Positions 55,501 to 64,000 of a DNA stretch of 64,000 nt are shown in pieces. A program made the translations under genes and the position numbers. The DNA lies in contig BCJC01000004.1 of the NCBI GenBank assembly GCA_001600175.1, positions 372,001 to 436,000 on the forward strand, in the 5' to 3' direction. Origin of the DNA: Erythrobasidium yunnanense (taxonomy: Eukaryota; Basidiomycota; Cystobasidiomycetes; Erythrobasidiales; Erythrobasidiaceae). Numbering within the stretch: the stretch's first letter is position 1; each line of letters begins with the position of its first letter. A model generated the notes under the pieces. The model worked only from the letters and a program-made list of their open reading frames with translations. It did no database searches and had not been told where the DNA came from.

Positions 55501-58500
55501 CATCCATCATCGTCTCGCTCTTGATAGATATCCGCTCGTAGTCTGACCAGGCGCCGCGCGTTTGAACAGGCAGATTACTGGCTCGAGGCGTAACATCTGC
55601 TAACCTGTCCCGCGGTACATCCGGCAAATCTCCAATTCTACTTGAAGCTCGAGAGCTGAAGACGTCGTTGACCTCTGAGACGTCACTTAAAGCAGACGGG
55701 TTCTGCGTAACGCTGAGCAGCTCGCTGACTGAGGCATACAGAGATTCTTGTGTCACCTTGCTCAACTCCCTTCGCGGTGTCTGACTTAGAGGCTCGAAAA
55801 GTAGAGACGCTTGATCGATTGGAGGGGAAGGAAGATCCAGACTTCGAAGTGTAGCAGAGCCCATTGATTCAGCATTCCCTTCCTCGACAGCAGAGGAGAC
55901 GTCTGATGCAGATGCAGTATGGCTATACTTGCTTAGAACAGAGAAGATATAGCCTAGCCATTTAGCTCTTGCCGGGATGCTGAGGCATGCGAATCTGTGG
56001 GTGCGTCCTTTCCAGACTAGCTCGAACATGTGCAAGCTGTCCAGCTGTTCTTTTGTCCACGATGACGATCCGCCTCCATCGTCCTTACTCGCGGTATGCT
56101 TGGTGTGCGGGTTCCGTCGAACGGCAGTAGCACTGAGACACGATCTGAGATCGAAAGCGCGTTGATGCGGTTTGCCAGAGATTATGCCAGGCCAACTGAT
56201 TCCCAGCTCGTCTTGGTCTGTCAAGATGGCTCGACAGGCTTGCCAGAAAGCTGGAGTAGTTCTGCTAGAGCTGTTCAGCCAGAAAAGCTCGCTGTGGTGG
56301 ATGACCTGAATGTGAATAGAGCTTGTCAGAGGCGTGTACGTCAAGTCCTTTGTGATGAGCTTACTTTACAATCATCAACCTCATATGCCTTGCTGCTCTC
56401 CGTTGCAACTGAAGATCTTGAGACCGATTCCACCTCTCTCCTGACCGAGACACTAGGGGTAGATTTGGTTCTTTGCCTTTGTAGGCGGACTGGTGCGACA
56501 TCGTCGACCATCTCCTCGTGCAGACTACTTCTCGTTGATCGACCAGCATCGGACTCGCTTGCGGACTCCCGAACGTGCTTTAGCCAGCTCTTGACAGGCG
56601 AAGCTGATCGAGGAGTGTCTGTTCCCTGAGGATGGGCTGATCGCTGTTCATACAGCCTGACGAGCTGGCCAGTCGACTTCGAAACCGGCAGACTTGCCTG
56701 CACAGATGGAAGAGGTGGCCCCTTGCTTGATGATCGGAAGATAGAGGAAGACGTTGTTTCAGAACTACCTAGTGACTTCGTACGTGCCCGGAAGCTGAGA
56801 GGCGCTGGAGGAGTGTCTTTGTCCGGAGCATTATTGCTGAAAAGGGCTAGCTTAGCTGCTACAGCCGGCGATAGCGCCCTCTTGGAAGGCGATCCAGGAG
56901 CAGCGACATCCTCTTGTGCTCTACTGGCGCTTGAGAGAGGGTGCACCCCTCTGCCCCGGTGATTCTTGTTCGGCGAAGCACTTCTGGGAGCGGCACCTCT
57001 GTCTTCCACGCTCCGAGCTAGAGAAGCAGAGGAGCCGATATAAGAAGAGGAGTCTGAGATGTATGAGCGCGTTTGGCTCTTCGGCGAAGTAGTGTGGAAA
57101 TTCGCTATGTCGCCGGTTGTGGAGTATTTGCGATGCGATGACGTCGATGATGCGCTGAAGGTAGTATCGTGTGAGCCTCTCCTAGCGAAGATAGCAGGAC
57201 GTTCAGGGTACAGACACGACGGCTCTGATTGCTGTGAGCTGCCTTTTGCCATATATTCGCGCTTGATACGCTCGGCTGAAGTGAGACTGTGCTGGTCGGT
57301 TGACTTTGCTGACAACAGGCTGCTTGCGTATGATCCTCCAGCCAGCTGCCGGCCAGGCTGACTTGTTTGCTGATGGGCTAGTTTTGAGCGGGGTGAGGCA
57401 GCGCTCCATAGCGAAGGCGCGATGCTGTCTCTTCGCGAGTACGTAGAGCATTCAGTCTGCTCACTGTTTATTTTAGAAACCAATTAGTGATGATCTTGAG
57501 AGATGCGCCTGACTTACGCAATATCGCTCAGCTCAGTGTACTTGACTTGATCCAGCTCATCAATGATAGGTGATGCAGGACCAGCTCGTTGTCTAGCCTG
57601 AATCCTGGCAGCCTGCTTTTGCGCTGCTGCTTGTCTAAGCATCTCCACCTGCTCCAGGATGTCCATCTGCGAAATATCGACGGACTTGCCATCGATGATG
57701 ACTGTAGAAGGTATGCCGAAAGCACTGTTGTCTACCCTTTGTCCTGGTTGTCTGGAGCCTGCAGCCTTCTCGTCGATGACAGCTTGCATAGAGCGCCGCC
57801 GAGCGACTTCTGTCTGTAGCGCATCAACTTGCTGGGCATGTCTTGCGTCTACATCCGAAAGCCCCCCTTGAGAAGAGGCGTCACTTGTGCCGACAGCTGC
57901 AGATTGTATGGAGGAAGCATCATCTCCCTTTCGACTTTCCTGCTCGTCTCCGCTGGCGCCCGAGTCCCGTAGTTCGGCTGTCAAGCTGCGAATCTCGGCT
58001 TGCAAGTCTGTTATCACGCTCTTTGTATCGTGCTGATCCTCCTCTTCCTCTTGCCCATGACCGCCTCCTACCGAAGATGCATTCTCTTCCGCTTTCGCCG
58101 AAGCTGCACCTGCTGAAGACCTGGAAATTCTTGATACTCCGCTACGTGCTGACCCATTTCGTGATACACTTGTGCGAAGTGAGCCTTGCGGCGAACCGGT
58201 GTTATCGGGAGCTGGCTGACTGACCGTCGATTGGCGGCTCAGGCTGGTCGCTGAGCCTTTTGACCTCCTTGAAGAGGGTCTGCATGCATTGCTACCGCTT
58301 GTAGTACGCCTTTCAGGGTGCGAAACAGTCGCCAGCGGCAAAGAAGTGGCCGAGTGTGACGCAAAGGGTGTGTATGTCGAGGCGGGTGCAGAGACGGGAA
58401 GTGGACCAGGTGAGACGGGAAGCCGATGCGAACCAGCCAGAGTGAGCGATTCGGTCGAAGGAGATGTCACGAAGCCACCATCGCTGAGCGATGTGTTGGC

Positions 58501-58689
58501 TCTTGCTCGCTGGCGTGCAGCATCTCTTGCAGCCTTTCGAGCGCGGTATTCCTGCAAACAGATCAGACTGTGTATCGAAAGCCGGGAATGAGGGATGCGC
58601 CGTACCTTCAGCACGATATCTCCTTCATCGTAATTCTCGAGGAAAGACCCAGCATTTGCCGTCGTGTTCGCCCTATCGAGGCCAGACAT
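52532..58689 (-). CDS. Very long PH-domain and coiled-coil scaffold protein
   Basis: One gene over about 6.2 kb, near 1850 aa. The start at 58689 is MSGLDRANTTANAGSFLENY, then DEGDIVLK and EYRARKAARDAARQRARAN. Frame-keeping introns join each long exon: DIA/EQTECSTYSRRD, DDCK/VIHHSELFW, ELLQ-type end/LCHAMVDVK and FKT/IADAMRTMSNK. The N-terminal third is Ser-rich and disordered. A PH-like domain follows (VIHHSELFWLNSSS ... HMFELVWKGRTHRFACLS ... RAKWLGYIF). The C-terminal third has coiled coils (MEILKLLKDNQAREHM, ELREQKKQLQSDLSGLL) and a Pro/Gly-rich tail ending at 52532. It may be a cortical or polarity scaffold by architecture; no named family is claimed. Confidence 0.75.
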
Positions 58690-58966
58690 CCGGCGTCAGC
58701 TCCCAGACAGAGCAGCCCTGTCGCGCGTTGAAGTCGCAGAGTTGTCAAAACATCAAAACAGAGTCCATTCGCAGCAACAGCGCACGACGCTCTCTTTGGC
58801 CGTAGCGTTGCCGGTCAGCGTTGAACGGTTTGGCAGCGAGCGAAAGCTTCTCGACGTTGCGTTGGCATGATGGAAGCCTTGAATCAGCTCGACAGGTAGA
58901 AGAAGTCGTCGCGCTACAGCGGGCGTCCCAGGCCGTCATCTTTCGAGCCAGAAATCCGACGAGGAA

Positions 58967-59771
58967 ATGGCACCTCGAAAGCGCGCAGCTTTCACGCTGG
59001 CAGGGAGAAGCAGCGACGACGACGACGATGAAGATGGTGCTCTCAGCAAGGGTCCTGCCGTCGTTCTCGATGACCAAGGTGCATTTCATACCGTCCAAGC
59101 TGCGCGAGCCAAAAAGGCCTGACAACTTTCTGGCCTGACAGAACAAGCTCAAGTGATTGAAGACCTCAAGCAGCTCAGTGACCAGTCGTCTATGCTATGG
59201 AGGATATCCAGCCTGATCCTCGAGGCCATCTGCATTGCCGTGTAAGGGCTGTTTATGCACGTACAGTTCTCGTGACGTGACTAACCTGAGCTCCCTGAAC
59301 ATATGTAGCTTCCTCTTTATACCTCTGCCGCATCACTCTGTCGTTCATCTCAACCCTTCCTACCTCTTCTCGCGCTCCTTCATCCTGCTAGAATTGCTAT
59401 TAGGGGCGCTGTCTAGCATAACAGAGTTCGTCACGACCCTGCCCGAAGATACGGAGAAGACGCCTCGTCTGTTCAAGCACAATATCCGCTATATCCTCTC
59501 GCTCCCGCCTGAGCTTTCCTCCTCGGCGACCCAGATGAACCACCTAAAACTGTCTGCACCTCTCCTAGCAGCCTTACTTCCGGCTTCAGTACGAGCAGTA
59601 TCCGCTCTATATGCGTATTGTCAGAGCAACATACCGTACCAAGATGCTCTCACCTTCTCCACGCCTTTCGTAGCGCTTCTCATATCCTTCCTAGCCAGAA
59701 GCTACGCCAATGAGCTGGATCGAGATATAGGAGAGCTGAAGACTCTGAAATACGCGAACAAGGGTGTGTGA
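58967..59771 (+). CDS. Small membrane protein with N-terminal coiled coil, unknown function
   Basis: Divergent from the scaffold gene, 277 bp apart. From MAPRKRAAFTLAGRSSDDDD an acidic N-terminus leads over an intron to EQAQVIEDLKQLSDQSSMLW, a short coiled coil, then RISSLILEAICIAV and FLFIPLPHHSVVHLNPSYLF with a second helix SFILLELLLGALSSITEFV. A further hydrophobic region (LLAALLPASVRAVSALYAY) and LIGYI-free tail DRDIGELKTLKYANKGV follow, ending at 59771. Four membrane segments are likely. No family is recognised. Confidence 0.65.
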
Positions 59772-60388
59772 GGCAGCTCGGGGCTGGATGCACAAGGTCT
59801 AGAGCTATGTTATCAGTAATTTCGTGCGCAAATCGAGTGTAGCCATAGTTCAGCTTAGCGGTTACCTATTCATTTAATCACCATTAGTTTCTGTTATACA
59901 TCTGTACTGGATGCCAGGCCTGTTTGTAGTCGATAGGTGATCAGGTAACAGTAATGGTTAGTCCGCTGCTCCAGACACGTCCAGCGGGTTTACAGATATG
60001 CATCGTGTGCAACATTTCTCGGGTTCTCGTTCACGACGTTGCCCGCTTTGTCTTGACCGTCGCCCACTTCTAATATGACATGTCATAGCCAGCTGGCGCG
60101 GTATAACTGTAAATTTACAGGATCTTTTAGACAGGGAATAGGACGAATATGTAGATGAGGAATTAACACCTAGCGCTGCTACCGATAACGAAGGGAAAAA
60201 GAGCGAAGCAGGTCAGGGCTAAAGCGAATCCCTCAGGGATGATCGGGTATGTACAGAGGAGGGAGAACGATGAGGATACTAGAAGAAGGACCTAAAGGGA
60301 GTGGATGTAACGAGTAGCTAGGGGAAAGCTAGCGTAGGGAGCAAGGGACCGTGATATGTCGTGAAAATCGTCTCGTTCATGTCTTACT
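59772..60388. other. Intergenic, no gene seen
   Basis: 617 bp between two convergent genes (3' ends). No RNA gene, repeat or open frame is supported. Confidence 0.4.
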
Positions 60389-62428
60389 TCACGACCTGAT
60401 ACCAGCAGCGAATGGCGAACGGCTACCGAGCTGTGCAAGACGTGCTTTGCCTCCAGACCAGTCGTTGCGCTTGGTGTGTTCACGATGGGCGCGTCGGACT
60501 CTTCGCCAAGCTGCAAGCTCTGTCGTCCGTTGGAAAGTGTAGTCCGTGTATGCGAAGCCGATCTGTCGTTAGACACAAGAACGTTAGCCTTGCTGTTCAC
60601 CGACATTTGACAGTGGTAATCGCCCTTACCCGTCGGGCTTGCGTATCGAGAACCGTGTAGACTGTTCGAACAGAATGAGCACAGGCCTTCAGTACCGCGA
60701 AGGAATTCATACTGCGAAATAAGTCACTCACATCGCTCAATCCAGTACATGCCGAAAGTGTACTCCTGGCCAGAACCGACACCGAAGGAGGAGAAGACGG
60801 AAATATAGGCTAGTGACAGGGGCATTAGCATTTACACTCGTCATGTCGTCAGAAGAAGGGGTCCCTCACATCCTAGGGACTCAGGCGTAGTTCCGGTAAG
60901 CTTCTCTTGTACATCTCGGGGGAAGAGTTGTGCGGATGGGGTGAAGACAAAGTCGTTGCCACCGATCGTGAAGGTCATATTACCCATTCTCTCGACTTGG
61001 GAAGGAGGAAGAAGGAGAAAGCCGTTGGAGATTCGGGCACCAGGGAAGCTGGCTACGTATGCGTCGTACACTGCTTTAGGGAGAGCGAAAAAGGTGGAGG
61101 CGGTGTCGACCTGAATGCAACCGACATCAGGTCAATCTCAATATGTATAGTTGCGTGAGAAATTACGATTCCTTGAGCGGGCACGCTCTGGAGAGGAACG
61201 TCGGTGACGGTACTGCCGTCTATCGTTTCGAGGGTGACAGAGTCGACTTGTAGACCCCTATAGACAGAAGTACTCAGTTTTGATACTTGCGCAGATCGAA
61301 ACCCATGCCAGCTTACCAGTAGTTGGCGACTTCGGGTGCTTGAGACTTCGATACATATCTAATGCGAGATAATGAATGAGCATAATGTGTGAGATACTCT
61401 TGAATTGATGAACCCACTGGATTGGTCCAGCTGTGTCGTCGAGATTCACACCACCGAAAGTGAGGGATCCAGCGTTTTTCGCAATGGGGAAACCGCCATC
61501 GGTTCCAAGTTGGTCGGACGACTGTATAGGTCTGAAAGCGATAGAGACTACGTTCTGGGCGATCTTTTCAGTGAGCCAGAGAGTATCCGTTACCGTCTGG
61601 ATGTTACGGGTGATGTGCTCGCCGGTAGCCTTGTTGTACAGTGCTCGTGAAGCTTGAGAAGCAGGTCCAAGGCCAAGGATACCGTCCAGCCCATCGAATG
61701 TGGTTTGGCTGGTCGCGCGTCCAATGAGCTGATTCGTTGCGCTCAAAGGACCTTGCACGCCTTGGAAAGTGACGGTATCGGTGTAGGCATCTCCATCGAA
61801 AGAACCGATGCCATAGGTTTGGTTGATACCGAGACCTGTGTCGCGAGCAGTGGAGGATTCAGATGGCATGTAGCCTGGGAAAGTCGCGTTGACCCATGTG
61901 ATCGAGCTCTGCAGGGCGACATCAGTAACGAAAGTGTCACAAAGATGACGGACGTGTACTCACTCCGGTGTCAACAAGAACCTTGGTATTGGTTTGCGCA
62001 GGCGTTCCCACGTCTAGAGTAATATAGTAGGAGCTGTATCCGTTGTTTCTGCGGTGTGATCGATCGTTAGCCTCGTTGGCTCCGGGTTTTAGCCTGGGCA
62101 CAGTATAGACCTACACAAGTACATCTGTTACGAAAGGATTCGCTTGAGTGTTTGCAGCGAGAGACTGGAAAGCCGCTCGCATCGGCGAGGCACCCTGGTC
62201 GAGGTCGACGACATTTCTTCCGAGTGCTTTCGCGCGTGCGATATCCTTCTCTAGCAAGCCAGCAAGAGAGCTTTCGGAGAAAGTCTGTCCCAGGGCATAT
62301 CTGTGCGCGCCACTATCCGATCTTGTTTGGAGACTCAGAGGGTTTGACGACGCAGCGGCTGCCGAACTGCCACCGGAAAGAACGAGCAGCAGCACAGCAG
62401 TAGCTGATGAAATGAGTGTGGAAGACAT
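60389..62428 (-). CDS. Pepsin-like aspartic protease (A1 family), second motif DTA
   Basis: Secreted aspartic protease, start at 62428 (MSSTLISSATAVLLLVLSGG, a signal peptide), followed by a propeptide. The first catalytic motif is KVLVDTG/SSITWVN across an intron. The flap region holds YGIGSFDGDAYTDTVTF and LDGILGLGPASQASRALYN. The second catalytic site reads AQGIVDTASTFFALPKAVYD: D-T-A where A1 proteases normally have D-T-G or D-S-G. The C-terminus, reached by splicing, is VLDTQARR/IGFAYTDYT, the usual end of the fold, extended by a basic tail to a stop at 60389. Many short introns; a few junctions near 60720 are uncertain. Confidence 0.8.
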
Positions 62429-63041
62429 AATAATGAGAGTAGTAGGAGATGTTATATTGAAGATTTCGGTTTGTTTATGCAGGCCGGCCTTCAGGACCAA
62501 GGCTGGCTTTCAATGAAAATTGCTTAAGGAGAGTGGGCGACGGTGTGCTGTCGCAGCCAGTGTGTAGGGCGTAGTCTTAGGTAGGGTAGCGTTATCAGTT
62601 CAGTGGTTTCGATGCAAGACAAGCAACATCTCTGCCTTTTGGATGGCTGGCGGCTGCTTTTGCAAAGCTTTATTTCTGCGACGTACGCTGCGCTGCGCCG
62701 CGGTAATGTTACGGTATGCACATTTACTCGAGCAACATCTCTGCGTAGGCATGAAACAACTCTCAACAGGCCAAGCAAAAAGCGCGTCTTTCTTGCCGTC
62801 CGAGAGGCACGCGGAATGCCAGTCCCACAGGAACCGCGTCGTCTGCCGATAGATAATATATACCTATACCGTATCATGCGATAGAGTGTTACTTCAAGCA
62901 ACTCGTTGAACGCTCCGCGAACAGCGCCTACAGAGATATGACCATTGTTTACTGCCAAAACAGACCCGGCTTTTCTAGGGTGACAAATTACAGCGCGGCG
63001 CCCGGCTTTGCATTTTATGCTATGCTCGGTGAATGGTGCGT
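62429..63041. other. Intergenic, no gene seen
   Basis: 613 bp between the protease gene start and the glycyl-tRNA synthetase stop. The minus-strand open frame at 63219-62524 has no homology and overlaps the synthetase end. Confidence 0.4.
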
Positions 63042-64000
63042 TTAGACAGCCTGCTCGCCAGTATAAGCTTGCAGCTGCTTGGTTGCATCCTCCCACGTGA
63101 TTTGGAAATTGCACAGCTTCTGCACGACCGAGATGACTTCGTCGATATCTCCAATCAGTTGAGATGTGGTGTCTCGGTCTCTGAGAGTCATAGTGTGATT
63201 TTTGACGGCTACACAACATCTTCCGAGTCAGGGGAGTCCATCATGGCTTTTCTGGTCAGCCGACTTACAGGCAAAATCGATAGTGCATCCGAATGGTGTA
63301 CCCAACTCGTCGTTTCTTGCGTATCGCTTGCCGATAGACGCGCCAGAGTCATCGACGCGGCTGGAGATACCAGAGCTGCGCAGCTTTTGTGCTGTCATAG
63401 CATGTTAGTCTATGCAAAAGGCAGCATCCATGATATGACATACAAATTTCGCGGACAAGCGGGCGGAAGACTTCGTTATTCGTTAGAGGTACGACAAGGC
63501 ACTTAATAGGCGCGACTGTAGGTGCCAGCGAGAGGACCTAATGATCGTTTAAGCAAGGGAAACGAGGAAGAACGAGCTTTAAGGGCGCCTTACTTTACGA
63601 TCTGCGTCTTCTGCACGCTGCCAGAAGCTGTGTTCGAGGACTGAGTAAAGGATACGGCCAATACCGAAAGAAGGCTCGATGACGTTAGGCGTGAACTCTC
63701 GACCTGAAGGCATAGGTCAGTATAAGATGTATAAACATGCGAGAGGATTCCGGACTCACTGCTCTCCTTGATAGTCTTCGTTTCGATTGTGATCAGGTCG
63801 GGCGTGAGTGTATACGTCTGACCATCCGCAGCTTGGATATCGCTCGAGCCCTTCTGTTGCAGTTCCGTAGCTATGCAATTCAGTCTCTCCTCATCGAGCG
63901 CCATGATAGTATCTTCGACAATCTTCGCCGCCTTCTTGAACTTTGGTCCCAAGATCTTCTTGTTCAGCTCGGGGACTACTTTGTCGTAGATGCGTGGCTG
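63042..64000 (-). CDS. GRS1: Glycyl-tRNA synthetase, 3' part (5' end outside window)
   Basis: Class II glycyl-tRNA synthetase; the gene continues past 64000. Visible exons read [20 protein letters not shown] (catalytic-core motif 3 region), [20 protein letters not shown] (anticodon-binding domain start), [31 protein letters not shown], then [20 protein letters not shown] and [19 protein letters not shown], stop at 63042. All are hallmark blocks of eukaryotic GlyRS. Introns near 63720, 63450, 63270 and others. A fungal single gene often makes cytosolic and mitochondrial forms; the start region is not visible here. Confidence 0.93.

Noticed and set aside
62524-63219. 231-aa minus-strand open frame
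   Set aside because: Overlaps the GlyRS 3' end in another frame; biased composition and no homology.
1-64000. CRISPR arrays, rRNA genes, LTR or other retroelements, bacterial-type operons
   Set aside because: None seen. No direct-repeat arrays, no integrase or reverse-transcriptase motifs, and every clear gene is eukaryotic with spliceosomal introns.

Overview
The window is nuclear DNA of a compact, intron-rich fungal genome, most likely a basidiomycete. Genes sit 50-600 bp apart on both strands. Nearly every gene is cut by short introns (about 40-90 nt, GTRNGT donors, CAG or TAG acceptors), and the recognisable proteins are fungal. A Pucciniomycotina-type, Mixia-like genome would fit, but that is inference from gene structure only; no rRNA or mitochondrial marker is present.

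Layout. 1-525 holds the edge of an unidentified gene. 854-6058 holds three tandem genes (here A, B, C) that share exon structure and an N-terminal domain I do not recognise. 6327-7401 is a secreted YVT-repeat protein. 8543-25802 is a housekeeping stretch: Glo3-type ArfGAP, quinone oxidoreductase, DPM3, SNU114, a GFA/CENP-V protein, an RRS1 C-terminal-like protein, eIF2B-alpha, a SAP30-like protein, an ammonium transporter and a short-chain acyl-CoA synthetase. 26292-33025 holds an ALY/YRA1 mRNA-export factor with an unusually long intron, a CaMKK-type kinase and a secreted GH18 chitinase-like protein without its catalytic glutamate.

33218-41518 is the accessory part. It holds two I-PpoI-like His-Cys box genes, a TMEM14 gene next to a tRNA-Gly(UCC), a diverged inverted copy of that tRNA/TMEM14 block about 6 kb away, a foldback element, ribosomal protein RPL12 (uL11) and two unresolved convergent genes. 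42361-64000 returns to ordinary genes: NOP10, a disordered protein ending in an Hsp20-like domain, ORC1, an SDT1-like nucleotidase, a GPI-anchored class-3 lipase-like protein without its nucleophile serine, a very long PH/coiled-coil protein, a small membrane protein, a pepsin-like protease and the 3' part of glycyl-tRNA synthetase.

The genes do not form an operon-like pathway. The points of most interest are the A-B-C tandem family, the His-Cys box pair around an inverted duplication, the set of secreted hydrolase-like proteins with changed catalytic residues, and the long intron in the YRA1-like gene. Exon limits were worked out by hand from splice signals and frame continuity; no transcript evidence was available.
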